64,000 nt of DNA, from assembly GCA_024711295.1 (NCBI GenBank), contig JANJTB010000029.1, positions 1 to 64,000 on the forward strand, given 5' to 3'. Both the position numbers and the translations under genes were made by a program. This DNA comes from a bacterium (GTDB lineage: Bacteria; Bacteroidota; Ignavibacteria; Kapaibacteriales; UBA2268). Positions 38,674 through 47,851 of the stretch are shown here, piece by piece. Below the pieces are notes generated by a model. That model was not told where the DNA came from. It did no database searches and worked only from the letters and a program-made list of their open reading frames with translations. How positions within the stretch are numbered: the stretch's first letter is position 1; each line of letters starts with the position of its first letter.

Positions 38674-38704
38674 AAGCGAATTTATTGTATTAATAAACTC
38701 GCTT
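38674..38704 (-). terminator. Rho-independent terminator after the LolA-like gene
   Basis: AAGCGAATTTATT (38674-38686) pairs with AATAAACTCGCTT (38692-38704), with one mismatch and a 5-nt loop. On the minus strand the stem runs into a T-rich tract (complement of 38665-38673). It lies 23 nt beyond the stop of the gene at 38727 and ends the run that begins at 41428. Confidence 0.82.
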
Positions 38705-38726
38705 AAAACTCAATAAGGTATTAAAT

Positions 38727-39467
38727 TTACTTTTTTAATTTAAAATCATCAGGATTTAACTGAGTGTTAAATTTAACTTCGGAAATAGTAATTTTTTGTT
38801 GCATCTGACCATTTTGATATACTTCAATTCTCTTTGGGAGTGTCATTCCATCAACTCTTTGGTATTCTTTAACTTTCATTTCGATAACAAACTCTTGTCC
38901 CTCAGAGCTTACCACAGATTTGTTAAGATAAATCAGGTTTGAAATAGCATCAAAAAACATTTCACTTTTTGAGCCATCTTCCTGTGTAAAAATTATTACT
39001 TCGCATTTTTTCTCGTCAATATCTTCCATACCCTTATATTCAGATTTCAAACCACGATTTTTAAAATCAAGCATCGGTGGATCAAGTAACCCTTTAAAAC
39101 CGTTCAACTGAGCTTGAATTTGCATAAGGTTTTCTTCTGGAATCTTTACTCTGTCTTTCGATCCTGGAGCTGTTCCCCAAAAATCAGTTCCATCAGTACC
39201 TGCTTCTAACTCCATACCCATAGATGGTACAATGGTAACAAGTTTCATCATATTCGGTTTAACTAAAGAAAAATTCAGTTTTAAATCAACCCCTTGAGCA
39301 GCAATATTCATGTCTGCACTAAAAGTAATTGTTTTAATATTCTCAAATTTTTCTGTTCCACCGGCATTTTTAATACTATTTTGAATAATATCTTCAACCT
39401 TATCGGCAAAAAGATTAGAATTAATTGCCAATACTGCAATCAAAACACTTAATAATTTTAAATACAT
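38727..39467 (-). CDS. Exported LolA-like / outer-membrane lipoprotein-sorting family protein
   Basis: Periplasmic protein of 246 residues with a signal peptide (MYLKLLSVLIAVLAINSNLFA). The body matches the DUF4292/LolA-like half-barrel style: AGGTEKFENIKTITFSADMNI near the N-terminus, then LVKPNMMKLVTIVPSMGME, FDAISNLIYLNKSV and VDGMTLPKRIEVYQNG. Such proteins bind lipids or lipoproteins in the periplasm; the ligand here is unknown. ATG 39467 is chosen over the far upstream start because GGAG lies 9 nt before it and the signal peptide begins there. It follows the related gene at 39493 by 25 nt. A clear terminator follows it. Confidence 0.75.
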   Translation of the reverse strand: MYLKLLSVLIAVLAINSNLFADKVEDIIQNSIKNAGGTEKFENIKTITFSADMNIAAQGVDLKLNFSLVKPNMMKLVTIVPSMGMELEAGTDGTDFWGTAPGSKDRVKIPEENLMQIQAQLNGFKGLLDPPMLDFKNRGLKSEYKGMEDIDEKKCEVIIFTQEDGSKSEMFFDAISNLIYLNKSVVSSEGQEFVIEMKVKEYQRVDGMTLPKRIEVYQNGQMQQKITISEVKFNTQLNPDDFKLKK

Positions 39468-39492
39468 AAAATCTCCATTTATAAAAAAATAA

Positions 39493-40245
39493 TTAATTTG
39501 GTTTGCTAAAATCACTATCAAGAAAGCCCAAATTAAATTCCACATTTTCAACAAAAAATCTAAAGTCTTTTGCTCCTGCAAATGCATAAATTATTTTGGG
39601 AATTTTAATTAATCCGAAAGTTTGATAATCCTCGAAAAACATTTCAATTAAGTCATCTTCTTTGCCAAAGTTCCAAAAACTTCTTAGTTTTACAACCCTG
39701 TAATCCTTTATGGAAATATAGATTTCAGTTTTGTTATCAGGCATTAAGACGTAACATTCGTCGCTTCCAATAACTTCTTTTTCATTCTTAAGACCATAAT
39801 AACCATAGTTGTTGAAGAAAGCCATTGGATTATAAGTAGCATATTTAAAAATGTAAAGAATAAACTTATTAAAAGAATCAAGAGCTAAAGGTTTGATACC
39901 ACCAAGTTTACTCCATGAACTACTATCAGATTCAACAGCAGTATTTCTAACTTTACCCAGATCTAAATCCAGTCTAAAACTATTATTGATTTTGCTTATA
40001 AAACTAAATTTGTTTTTAACTCCGGTATTTTCAAGTTTGTACCCGCTAATTTTGAAATCTTTATATTCAATAAGCTTATGATAAGAATTAAAAGCCATTG
40101 AATTCTTGATCAATATACTTTTGTTTGGGTTTTTACCTTTTTTTGTTGAGGTAGCTTTCTTCTGAGCAAATATCTCTGTGTTTGCAGAAAATAGCAACAT
40201 ACATATAAGGAGTATTTTAACCATATTTTTCAATTTATTCATCAT
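39493..40245 (-). CDS. Exported protein, LolA/outer-membrane lipoprotein carrier-like
   Basis: Protein of 250 residues with a signal peptide (MVKILLICMLLFSANTEIFAQ). The mature part shows a half-barrel-like alternation, for example NNSFRLDLDLGKVRNTAVESD, KEVIGSDECYVLMPDN and IYISIKDYRVVKLRSFW. This recalls LolA-type and DUF4292-type lipoprotein carriers, but similarity is weak by eye and no catalytic residues are evident. It lies 27 nt after thyX and 25 nt before the related gene at 38727, so the two may work together in the periplasm. Either ATG of the MM start is possible. Confidence 0.6.
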   Translation of the reverse strand: MMNKLKNMVKILLICMLLFSANTEIFAQKKATSTKKGKNPNKSILIKNSMAFNSYHKLIEYKDFKISGYKLENTGVKNKFSFISKINNSFRLDLDLGKVRNTAVESDSSSWSKLGGIKPLALDSFNKFILYIFKYATYNPMAFFNNYGYYGLKNEKEVIGSDECYVLMPDNKTEIYISIKDYRVVKLRSFWNFGKEDDLIEMFFEDYQTFGLIKIPKIIYAFAGAKDFRFFVENVEFNLGFLDSDFSKPN

Positions 40246-40272
40246 TCAACAATAAAAACGTAATTGCAAAAC

Positions 40273-41130
40273 TTAAGTTACATTTGACTTCATTAAATTC
40301 AACTTTTCAATTAATTCAATAGCTTCCCTTTTAGATATTCCTTTCTGCACTAAATCATCAACTGAAGGCAATTTTGAATAATCAATCAATTCTGCTAAAA
40401 CTTTATTTTCAATCGAACTAAAATAACTTGAATTAAGAATATAATCCTCAAAAGCTTCCCATGCCAAAGGTACTGCTGTTTTCACTATCTCAGCGATCGC
40501 ATTACCATAAACCTGAATCTCGTATTGAGCATGTTTGTCAATTCTCAATCTTAGGAAGTGGAATAAATTATGGAGGTCAATTTTCCAGTACCATTCAGTG
40601 TAGTTAGATAAAGGTAAATTTATCCTAGCAATTTCTCGGGCTAAACCAAGTTCGAGAAATTCTTTATATTCGCTGTATGACTCTTCGAAACTATTAGAAA
40701 GTTTGTCATAAATTATTTGTACTGAATCATCTTCCAGTTTCTCGTCACTTCTTCCCTGTTTGTTGACAACACTTTGAGTTCTGAGTTGAGATTTTTCGGG
40801 CAAATAGAATTCATCTTTCATCTCCGAATATCTGCCGCTATACTCATTTACATTAGCAGTACGGTGTCTAATCCATTGCCGAGCGATAAAAATCGGTAAT
40901 TTAACATGAAATTTAAATTCTACCATTTCGAAAGGTGATGTATGTTTATGACGCATCAAATATCTTATCAGTCCCCTATCCTCAGTAACTGATTTTGTCC
41001 CTTTACCGTATGATACACGGGCAGCCTGAACAATAGCAGCATCATCACCCATTACATCAATCAAACGGACAAACCCATGGTCAAGACAAGGTATCTCTTT
41101 CTCAATATATTCAATTACATTATTATTCAC
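40273..41130 (-). CDS. thyX: Flavin-dependent thymidylate synthase
   Basis: ThyX (285 residues) makes dTMP from dUMP using FAD, NADPH and methylene-tetrahydrofolate. The signature RHR-x7-S is present at 88-98 (RHRTANVNEYS), followed by GRYSEMKDEFYLP. The N-terminal AARVSYGKGTKS and the later LPLSNYTEWYWKIDLHNLFHFLRLR blocks are also typical. The C-terminus carries an extra tail of about 50 residues ending in a SKREAIELIEKL helix. The start overlaps the stop of the small membrane gene at 41123 by 8 nt, consistent with cotranslation. Confidence 0.96.
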   Translation of the reverse strand: MNNNVIEYIEKEIPCLDHGFVRLIDVMGDDAAIVQAARVSYGKGTKSVTEDRGLIRYLMRHKHTSPFEMVEFKFHVKLPIFIARQWIRHRTANVNEYSGRYSEMKDEFYLPEKSQLRTQSVVNKQGRSDEKLEDDSVQIIYDKLSNSFEESYSEYKEFLELGLAREIARINLPLSNYTEWYWKIDLHNLFHFLRLRIDKHAQYEIQVYGNAIAEIVKTAVPLAWEAFEDYILNSSYFSSIENKVLAELIDYSKLPSVDDLVQKGISKREAIELIEKLNLMKSNVT

Positions 41131-41428
41131 TATATAATTCCTGTTTACTTACTACTTTGTCTTTAACAAAAAAAATATAAAAAAAGAAAATCTCCGGAAT
41201 CAATAACAGAACCAATGATAATGTATCAGAGGTAAAGTAAATATTGTTCCAACTATCCGGATATATTAACCTTGCAATAGTTCCGGTTAGTGCCCAACCA
41301 ATACTAAAAAAAAGACCGATTATCAGAATAGCAAATATTCCTTCTTTGACATTCGATTTCTGCCAATTTTTAGTAAAACCGTAAAGAGCACCTACAATGT
41401 GCAAATAAAAAATAAATACTTCAATCAT
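41123..41428 (-). CDS. Small three-helix membrane protein, unknown function
   Basis: Hypothetical integral membrane protein of 101 residues with about three hydrophobic helices (EVFIFYLHIVGALYGF, GIFAILIIGLFFSIGWALTG and LSLVLLLIPEIFFFYIFFV). No recognised motif. It overlaps thyX by 8 nt and is the first gene of the run down to 38727. It is divergent from cutA, whose start at 41495 is 66 nt away, so both promoters share that gap. The coding call rests on length, hydrophobic pattern and coupling to thyX. Confidence 0.6.
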   Translation of the reverse strand: MIEVFIFYLHIVGALYGFTKNWQKSNVKEGIFAILIIGLFFSIGWALTGTIARLIYPDSWNNIYFTSDTLSLVLLLIPEIFFFYIFFVKDKVVSKQELYSE

Positions 41429-41494
41429 TATTTCGTTTTACAATTAATTATTTATTTTTGCAAATATATAAACTACAAATATAATCTTAATTTT

Positions 41495-41827
41495 ATGGAT
41501 ACAGCAACAGATTTTCGAATTGCTTATGTAAGTGTAAATAGTATTGAGTTAGCAACACATATTTCCAGAATTCTTGTGAGTGAACATTTGGCTGCTTGTT
41601 GCTCATTAATTCAGAACACTTTGGCTTTTTTTCAATGGGAAAATTCAATTACCGAGCGCTATGAGACAATTATAATGATAAAAACTCATAAAGATAAGGT
41701 TGATGAGCTTACCAAAAGAGTATCCGAATTACACCACGACAGGATTCCGGAAATTATTACTGTAAGTATGCAGGAATCTTCTGTGCCATATCTTAAGTGG
41801 ATGAAAACCGTTTTTTTTGCAGAATAA
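41495..41827 (+). CDS. cutA: CutA1 divalent-cation tolerance protein
   Basis: Trimeric cytosolic ferredoxin-fold protein (110 residues). Typical blocks are IAYVSVNSIELATHISRILVSEHLAACC, the IQNTLAFFQWENSI hairpin, EIITVSMQESSVPYLKWM and the conserved TERYETIIMIKT strand. Genetically linked to copper tolerance in some bacteria, with an unclear molecular role. ATG 41495 gives the normal family length; the reading frame stays open to 41399, but that extension has no homology-like content. radC starts 4 nt downstream, giving a cutA-radC-M16 peptidase run. Confidence 0.9.
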   Translation: MDTATDFRIAYVSVNSIELATHISRILVSEHLAACCSLIQNTLAFFQWENSITERYETIIMIKTHKDKVDELTKRVSELHHDRIPEIITVSMQESSVPYLKWMKTVFFAE

Positions 41828-41831
41828 TTAT

Positions 41832-42551
41832 ATGCGCAGCAAAGAAAGTCCCGAAAACGAATACACTGCAGATTATACACCTATAAATAAATGGCGGGAG
41901 GATGACCGGCCACGAGAAAGATTATCAAGATACGGAAGTGAATCTTTATCTGACTCTGAGCTACTTGCCATAATTATTGGATCAGGTACTGTAGGTAAGT
42001 CAGCTGTTGATATTTCAAGAATTTTATTCAAAGAATTTGTTAACTTGGCAAATATGGCAAGAGCTGATATTGCGCAATTTTCAAAATTTCCCGGAATAGG
42101 CATTGCCAAAGCAGTTACATTAGCTGCTACATTCGAATTATCTCGTAGGGTTGCTGTCTCTCCATTCGATGAAAAAAGGTCTTACTCATCGCCTCATGAT
42201 GTAGCTGATTATTTTATTCCAAGATTGAGAGACTCGCGTGTCGAAACTTTTAGAATAGTTTTACTCGACTCCCAAAATAAAATGATTCGTGAACAGGTAA
42301 TATCAGAAGGAATACTTACGAGCACTCTCGTTCACCCAAGGGAAGTATTCAGACCGGCTATAGTTGAATCTGCTGCATCTATTATACTGATTCATAACCA
42401 CCCTTCCGGATCGGTGGAGCCTTCTTCAGAAGACAAAATAATTACAAAAAAGCTTGTTGAAACTGGTGAAATAATAGGAATTAAGGTAATTGATCATATA
42501 ATAATCGGAGGTACCGGTTTTTCGAGTTTTAGGAATTTAGGACTAATTTGA
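41832..42551 (+). CDS. radC: RadC-family JAB/MPN domain protein
   Basis: Protein of 239 residues with an N-terminal helix-hairpin-helix region (LSDSELLAIIIGSG ... FSKFPGIGIAKAVTLAATFEL) and a C-terminal JAB1/MPN metalloprotease-like domain. The zinc motif is intact as HNHPSGSVEPSSED, with the upstream Glu in ISEGILTSTLVHPREVF. Despite its name, a direct role in DNA repair is disputed. ATG 41832 is preferred over TTG 41817, which overlaps cutA. The M16 peptidase starts 2 nt after the stop. Confidence 0.94.
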   Translation: MRSKESPENEYTADYTPINKWREDDRPRERLSRYGSESLSDSELLAIIIGSGTVGKSAVDISRILFKEFVNLANMARADIAQFSKFPGIGIAKAVTLAATFELSRRVAVSPFDEKRSYSSPHDVADYFIPRLRDSRVETFRIVLLDSQNKMIREQVISEGILTSTLVHPREVFRPAIVESAASIILIHNHPSGSVEPSSEDKIITKKLVETGEIIGIKVIDHIIIGGTGFSSFRNLGLI

Positions 42552-42553
42552 TA

Positions 42554-43828
42554 ATGAAGCACAAAGTATTGGAATTGAAACAAAAGTACACAAAAAGCAT
42601 TAGACAAACCTCTTTTTTAGGTACCAACATAACTGTAGTGAGCGAAGAATTACAACACTCTGAAAGCTATGCTTTAGGTTTCTTTTTACCTGTAGGTTCG
42701 AGAGACGAAGACTTATCGTACAACGGCATATTTCACTTTATTGAGCATTGTGCATTCCGTAAAACAAGCAAATTAAACTCTAAGCAAATAGCTTCAAAAT
42801 TTGAATCCTACGGAGCTTATGCTAATGCATTCACTACTCAAGAATCAACTTGCTTTTATGTGAGGGCTTTGAAGGACAATTTTTTGCCTGTTATGAAATT
42901 ACTTTCTCAAATTACATTAGATACGGTATTTGAGAACAAAGATGTTGAAAAAGAAAGAGAAATTATTCTCGAAGAAATAAAATCCTATGATGACGACCCC
43001 GAAGAGTCAATTTTTGACTTAGGTGATAAACTGATATTTGGAAGTCACCCAATGGGAGAATCAATATTGGGAACTGAAGAATCACTCAACAACATTGACT
43101 TATCTGATTTGGAGACATATCACAATGAATTTTACAAATCAGGCAGTTTGATAATATCATATTCTGGTCCACACAGTCATGAATTTGTGATTGAAAAAAT
43201 TTCCAGATTGGTAAATATTTCTAGCCAGAAAATTTTGTCTAAAATTAGAAACCGACCTGATGTAATGCCTCATAACGAGATAGAAGTAGAAAAAACTGTC
43301 AGTCAATCTCATATTTTACTTGGCACAAGAATACCCGGGTATGATGAAGATGACAGCTACTTACTTCCAATGTTCAACATCATGTTTGGTGACGGTATGA
43401 GCTCACGACTATATCAAAATTTGCGCGATAAGTATGGAATAGCTTATTCCATATATTCGACTTTACAACTTCATTCAGATTGTGGTGTATTCTATATCTA
43501 TGCAGCTACTGATAAAAAGAAAATTGACAGAACCAAAAGATTAATAATTGAAGAAATTGACAAATTCCTCAACCAAAACCTTAGTAATAAAACACTGGTA
43601 AGAGCAAAAGAACAATTAAAGTCAAGCATTATTATGGAACAGGAAAGCTTATCTGCGAGAATGCAATCATTGGCAAAAAATATTCTTATGAAAACAGATT
43701 TTGAAGATATTAACGAGACTATCGAAAACATCAATTCAATTAAATCAGACGAAATAAAAGAATTCGTTGCCAAGCATATCAGCCCACACAAGTTAAGTGT
43801 AGTGAAAATGATAGGTCAAAATACTTAA
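42554..43828 (+). CDS. M16-family zinc peptidase (processing-peptidase-like)
   Basis: Insulinase-superfamily metallopeptidase of 424 residues. The inverted zinc motif is H61-F-I-E64-H65 (FHFIEHCAF), with the distal Glu within EREIILEEIKSYDDDPEES. The R/Y pair of the C-terminal half appears in GDGMSSRLYQNLRDKYGIAYSIYS. The size matches single-chain bacterial M16B peptidases. It probably acts on short or unfolded peptides. ATG 42554 is chosen over the TTG at 42548, which overlaps the radC stop. Its stop abuts that of the converging lipoprotein gene at 43829 with no spacer. Confidence 0.92.
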   Translation: MKHKVLELKQKYTKSIRQTSFLGTNITVVSEELQHSESYALGFFLPVGSRDEDLSYNGIFHFIEHCAFRKTSKLNSKQIASKFESYGAYANAFTTQESTCFYVRALKDNFLPVMKLLSQITLDTVFENKDVEKEREIILEEIKSYDDDPEESIFDLGDKLIFGSHPMGESILGTEESLNNIDLSDLETYHNEFYKSGSLIISYSGPHSHEFVIEKISRLVNISSQKILSKIRNRPDVMPHNEIEVEKTVSQSHILLGTRIPGYDEDDSYLLPMFNIMFGDGMSSRLYQNLRDKYGIAYSIYSTLQLHSDCGVFYIYAATDKKKIDRTKRLIIEEIDKFLNQNLSNKTLVRAKEQLKSSIIMEQESLSARMQSLAKNILMKTDFEDINETIENINSIKSDEIKEFVAKHISPHKLSVVKMIGQNT

Positions 43829-44173
43829 TTATTGATTATTTTGCTGGTTTATTGAATCTAATTTTCTTTGCCTCTCTTTTCCAAACTCAAGTAAATTTCT
43901 TTCAGCTTTGTTTCGAACTGAGTCAATTATGGCGGTAAACATTTGAGGATTTTTTGAGAATATTTCGTAAGAGTATTCTTTAAAGCTTTGCTCGTCATAC
44001 CCATATTTTTTAAGCAAATCAGCAATTTTCGGATTTGCTATATTAGTATCAAGATATTTTTCTCTAATCATCAAAATATCGTAATAAATATCGGTAAATT
44101 CCTTTACATTACTCTCATCAGTGTTGCAGGACAACATAAAATAAGTCATTAGAATCAAAAAAGCTTTTTTCAT
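43829..44173 (-). CDS. Small DUF4296-like lipoprotein
   Basis: Lipoprotein of 114 residues: signal segment MKKAFLILMTYFMLSC with a lipobox Cys near 16. The helical body (DIYYDILMIREKY ... DLLKKYGYDEQSFKEYSYEIFSKNP) resembles the Bacteroidota DUF4296 pattern, in which a short helix pair follows a variable head. The function of that family is unknown. It lies 12 nt after the barrel-like gene at 44186 on the same strand. The stop is immediately adjacent to that of the M16 peptidase gene. Confidence 0.6.
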   Translation of the reverse strand: MKKAFLILMTYFMLSCNTDESNVKEFTDIYYDILMIREKYLDTNIANPKIADLLKKYGYDEQSFKEYSYEIFSKNPQMFTAIIDSVRNKAERNLLEFGKERQRKLDSINQQNNQ

Positions 44174-44185
44174 ATTTTTTAATAT

Positions 44186-45055
44186 TTATATAATTAATGT
44201 CAGACCAATCTTGAATGCGTCATAGTATAAAGGTGGCTCTGATTTGAATGGAAAATACATTTCATGCTTTCTTAAATTGTAACTTATCAATGAAACAAAG
44301 TTTTTGTAAGCAAATTTTACCCATGGATAATTATTGCCGAGTACCTTTATCAAATCTGGTTCAAAATAATCAATCCACCTTTGCAACAAATTATCAGTCA
44401 TCCACATTCCGAACCAATTCATAAATTGAAAATCTCTATAATACTGAGACATTTCATAATTAGCATTCAAATGAACAAATTCGTATATTTTGAATCTTAA
44501 ACCCCCGGAGTAAATTTGACCAAACTTAAACTTCCTGTCAAATGTTTTGATGAAATCAGCATCTTTAGTATTTTGTGGTACACCGTCGAAATCAACTCTT
44601 AAAAAAGATATTGCTGTTGAATGAGTAAGATGTAAAAGTGGTTTACCATCTGATAAAAACCCAAATCCATCGTTTAAGCCAAAACCAAATCTCCATGCAT
44701 CTGATTTAATTCCATCAAAATTAAAATCCAAGGTCTTGAAGTCCGTAGAAACATTGCCTAAAAAAGCAAATTCAGACTGATGTTTGAACAAATCAGAGTT
44801 GCCGGTTTCTTTATCAATTCTTACAAAACCATAATAGCCCTCTAAATTTTGTGTTTGGGCAAGATTAGTCTCACTAGTAAGACTATATGAAGTAAGATTG
44901 GATATTCCTCCGTCAAATTTAAGATAGACCTGATTTACCACATGCCCGGGTTTAGAGTAGAAATTATGAATAAATCTCTCCCACCGACTTTCTTCAACAA
45001 ATTCTGCATATACAGGTAAATTAAGAAAAAGAAGAATATAAATATACTTTATCAT
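44186..45055 (-). CDS. Predicted outer-membrane barrel-like protein, family also found at 59679
   Basis: Exported protein of 289 residues (signal MIKYIYILLFLNLPVYA). The mature part has amphipathic strand-like stretches and aromatic turns. Its C-terminus, YNLRKHEMYFPFKSEPPLYYDAFKIGLTLI, is clearly homologous to YELRKKNMNWPFDTEPALMFDTFKIGVSAS in the protein at 59679-60578. Both also share a W-x-W/MW stretch about 100 residues earlier. I do not recognise a named family; an outer-membrane beta barrel is plausible from composition and the aromatic C-terminus. Cotranscribed with the small lipoprotein at 43829. Divergent from rng. Confidence 0.68.
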   Translation of the reverse strand: MIKYIYILLFLNLPVYAEFVEESRWERFIHNFYSKPGHVVNQVYLKFDGGISNLTSYSLTSETNLAQTQNLEGYYGFVRIDKETGNSDLFKHQSEFAFLGNVSTDFKTLDFNFDGIKSDAWRFGFGLNDGFGFLSDGKPLLHLTHSTAISFLRVDFDGVPQNTKDADFIKTFDRKFKFGQIYSGGLRFKIYEFVHLNANYEMSQYYRDFQFMNWFGMWMTDNLLQRWIDYFEPDLIKVLGNNYPWVKFAYKNFVSLISYNLRKHEMYFPFKSEPPLYYDAFKIGLTLII

Positions 45056-45205
45056 AGATTGATGTTGCTTAAGATTTTTAATTTATTAACGATTAATATG
45101 TATCAAAATTGAATAGCAAAGTAGTATTGCACCTCTTATTTATAATGATTAATCATAAATTGCTTAAAATTTAATATTTTTGTATTTTAAAATCAAGTTA
45201 CTTTA

Positions 45206-46870
45206 ATGAAAAAAGAAATAATTATACATTCAGCAATTAATGAAGTTAGAGTCGCAATTACTGAAGATGGCGATTTGGCGGAATATTTTATTGAGTTACC
45301 AAATAAAGAGAGATATATTGGAAGTATCTATTATGGCAGGGTAAATAAAATATTGCCAGGTATCAATGCAGCTTTTATTGATATTGGAATGAGTCAGGAT
45401 GCATTCCTGCACTTCTCTGACGTTGACGATAATTTAGATAACAACGTAATCACAGAAGAAGACGATGATGAATCACTTGATGTTGAGCTTGAAAATTCTG
45501 AAAGTATCACCATAGATGAACCTGAAATTATTACAGAAAACGAAGAAGAAATTCAGGAAAATGACAAAGCAATCCCAACAAAACAAAAAAATGATTTTAA
45601 GAAAAAGAAAAATCCAAAATTTACAAAGAGAAAAACAGGTGATATATCCAAAAATCTAAAGGAAGGCCAGTGGATACTTGTCCAAATTGTTAGAGAAGCT
45701 TATGCAAACAAAGGGGTTAAAGTTACATCCAAAATAGCAATCCCAGGCAGATATGTTGTATTTCTACCTAAAGATGAATTAATTGGTGTGTCTAGGAAAA
45801 TTGCATCTTACCAGGAAAGAAAAAGATTACGGAGTTTGACAAGAAAATTCTTGCCCAAAGGTGCAGGTTGTATAATCAGAACAGCGTCTCGTGGTAAAAA
45901 TGAAGAAGAATTGAAGAAAGATTGGCAAGAACTTTTAGAAATTTGGAATGAAATTGAAACAAAAATAAAAAGTTCATCCCGCCCCGGCAATGTTTATATG
46001 GATATGCAACTCGCAAACAGCATTGTCAGAGATTTATTTACCCCAAACGTAGAAAGAGTAATTCTTGATTCAAAAAAGTTGTACAAAGAACTTAATAATT
46101 ATATTAAAAGGGTATCACCTCATCTTGAAAACAGAGTAGAGCTGTACTCCGATAAAGAACCAATTTTTGAAGCTTTTGGAGTTGATAAAGAGCTGTCAAA
46201 GACGTACAAACGCAGAGTAAATCTCCATAATGGCGGTGATATCATGATTGAGCATACAGAAGCAATGACAGTCATTGATGTGAATTCTGGAAAATCCACG
46301 GAGAAAGACCAGGAGCGTAATGCATTCAGAACAAACATGGAAGCTATGCGAGAGGCAGCAAAACAAATCAGGTTAAGAGATTTGGGTGGAATGATAATTA
46401 TTGATTTTATTGATATGAATGATGAGGGCAATCGCAAAAAGTTGTTTCTCGAAATGAAAAAAGAACTTAGCAGAGATAGGGCTAAAACAGTAATTTATCC
46501 ACTATCACAACTTGGATTGATGCAAATAACAAGGCAAAGAATTAATCAGAATATCGTAGAGAAGCTTACTGAATCATGTCCTACTTGCAAGGGTTCGGGG
46601 AGAATTACATCAAAAACCGTTCTGATAAATGAAATTGACAGATGGCTCAAGAACTTCAGACGCTCATCAAGTGAATTTAGGCTTATTTTGAATGTACATC
46701 CTTCGATAGCAAATTTTATTACCGAAGGTACAATATCAGTAATATCAAAGCTAATGATAAAGTACTTTGCAAGAATAAAAGTTCAGCAATCCGATTCAGT
46801 AGGGATAGACCAGTTTAGGTTTTATTCAGTCAGACAGCAAAAGGATATTACCACGGAATATACAGCATAG
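45206..46870 (+). CDS. rng: Ribonuclease G/E family endoribonuclease
   Basis: RNase G-type enzyme of 554 residues that processes 16S rRNA ends and mRNAs. The catalytic core is complete: S1 domain (YYGRVNKILPGINAAFIDIGM), RNase H-like/5' sensor region, DNase I-like domain with ITVIDVNSGKST and GGMIIIDFIDM, and a zinc-link CPTCKGSG. Unusually, the S1 domain is interrupted by an acidic then basic insert of about 80 residues (72-152, ending in KKKKNPKFTKRKTG). No long C-terminal scaffold is present, so RNase G rather than RNase E is the better name. The flavin reductase gene follows after 60 nt. Confidence 0.92.
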   Translation: MKKEIIIHSAINEVRVAITEDGDLAEYFIELPNKERYIGSIYYGRVNKILPGINAAFIDIGMSQDAFLHFSDVDDNLDNNVITEEDDDESLDVELENSESITIDEPEIITENEEEIQENDKAIPTKQKNDFKKKKNPKFTKRKTGDISKNLKEGQWILVQIVREAYANKGVKVTSKIAIPGRYVVFLPKDELIGVSRKIASYQERKRLRSLTRKFLPKGAGCIIRTASRGKNEEELKKDWQELLEIWNEIETKIKSSSRPGNVYMDMQLANSIVRDLFTPNVERVILDSKKLYKELNNYIKRVSPHLENRVELYSDKEPIFEAFGVDKELSKTYKRRVNLHNGGDIMIEHTEAMTVIDVNSGKSTEKDQERNAFRTNMEAMREAAKQIRLRDLGGMIIIDFIDMNDEGNRKKLFLEMKKELSRDRAKTVIYPLSQLGLMQITRQRINQNIVEKLTESCPTCKGSGRITSKTVLINEIDRWLKNFRRSSSEFRLILNVHPSIANFITEGTISVISKLMIKYFARIKVQQSDSVGIDQFRFYSVRQQKDITTEYTA

Positions 46871-46930
46871 AAATAATTTGTACCTACAAATTACGTCCTG
46901 AATTTTGGTTAAAAAAATATTGAAAGAAAA

Positions 46931-47851
46931 ATGTTGACAATTAATCCAAAAGAGATAAAACAGAGTGAAGTTCAAAAGTGGTTGACAGGTGGTGTCGCAC
47001 CGCGACCAATAGCATTGGTCTCAACAATTAGCATAGATGGTATTAGAAATCTGTCTCCATTTTCATTTTTTAATTCGTTTGGTTCTAATCCTCCTGTTGT
47101 TGCTTTTTCTCCATCTCGACGTGGCAAAGATAATACAGTCAAAGATACTTATAATAACTTGGTTGAAACAGGCGAATGTGTGATCCATGCTGTTACAATT
47201 GATATTGTTCAACAAATGAATCTTGCTTCGGCAGAGGTGCCAAGTGATGTAGATGAGTTTTATCTTGCAGGTTTTACACCAGTTGAATCCCAAATGGTTC
47301 GACCATTTAGAGTAAAAGAATCACCTTTTGCAATGGAATGTAAGGTAATCCAGATCATTGAACTTGGTGGCTCTAACGGTTCAGGAAACTTGGCAATTTG
47401 TGAGGTACTGCTGTTTCATATTGATGAAAATGTCATTACTAATAATTCTATTGATCCTTTCAAAATCAGGCATACAGCTCGTAACAGCGGCAATTGGTAC
47501 ACTATTGCCGATAAAAACTCGATGTATGAACTTCCAAAACCAAAGTTTGACAATCCGATAGGTTATTATGGCTTACCAGCTTTCATCAAAAATTCAAAAA
47601 TATTGACAGCAAATCACATAGCAAGGTTAGCTCACGTAGATAAGCTACCTTCTATTGCTGAGGTTGAGGAATCTTGTAACAATATGATATCAGGTGATTA
47701 CTCACTATTACAGATGGAGTTTAAGGATATAATTAGTGCCGGCAAACCGGTCACAATTAATGAATGTGAACAAATAATCAAGTCGGCACTTGATAGCAAT
47801 GATTTAGACTTTGCACTTAAGGCAATGGTTTATGCCGGTAAATTTATTTAA
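46931..47851 (+). CDS. Flavin reductase-like domain protein (DIM6/NTAB family)
   Basis: FMN-binding split-barrel protein of 306 residues. The first 190 residues carry the typical WLTGGVAPRPIALVST, LSPFSFFNSFGSNPPVVAFS, GECVIHAV and MVRPFRVKESPFAMECKV blocks of the flavin reductase-like family. The C-terminal 100 residues form a separate helical extension. Members reduce flavin or act as flavin-dependent oxidoreductases of unknown substrate. Probably cotranscribed with rng at a 60-nt distance. It converges on the secreted protein gene at 47844, overlapping it by 8 nt. Confidence 0.85.
   Translation: MLTINPKEIKQSEVQKWLTGGVAPRPIALVSTISIDGIRNLSPFSFFNSFGSNPPVVAFSPSRRGKDNTVKDTYNNLVETGECVIHAVTIDIVQQMNLASAEVPSDVDEFYLAGFTPVESQMVRPFRVKESPFAMECKVIQIIELGGSNGSGNLAICEVLLFHIDENVITNNSIDPFKIRHTARNSGNWYTIADKNSMYELPKPKFDNPIGYYGLPAFIKNSKILTANHIARLAHVDKLPSIAEVEESCNNMISGDYSLLQMEFKDIISAGKPVTINECEQIIKSALDSNDLDFALKAMVYAGKFI

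Noticed and set aside
43826-43831. Abutting convergent stops of the M16 peptidase and small lipoprotein genes as a sign of a broken gene
   Set aside because: Both proteins have full-length domain patterns; tight convergence is common in compact genomes.
46871-46930. AATTTGT-ACCT-ACAAATT palindrome between rng and the flavin reductase gene as a terminator
   Set aside because: The stem is short and AT-rich with no T-tract, and the downstream gene lies on the same strand.
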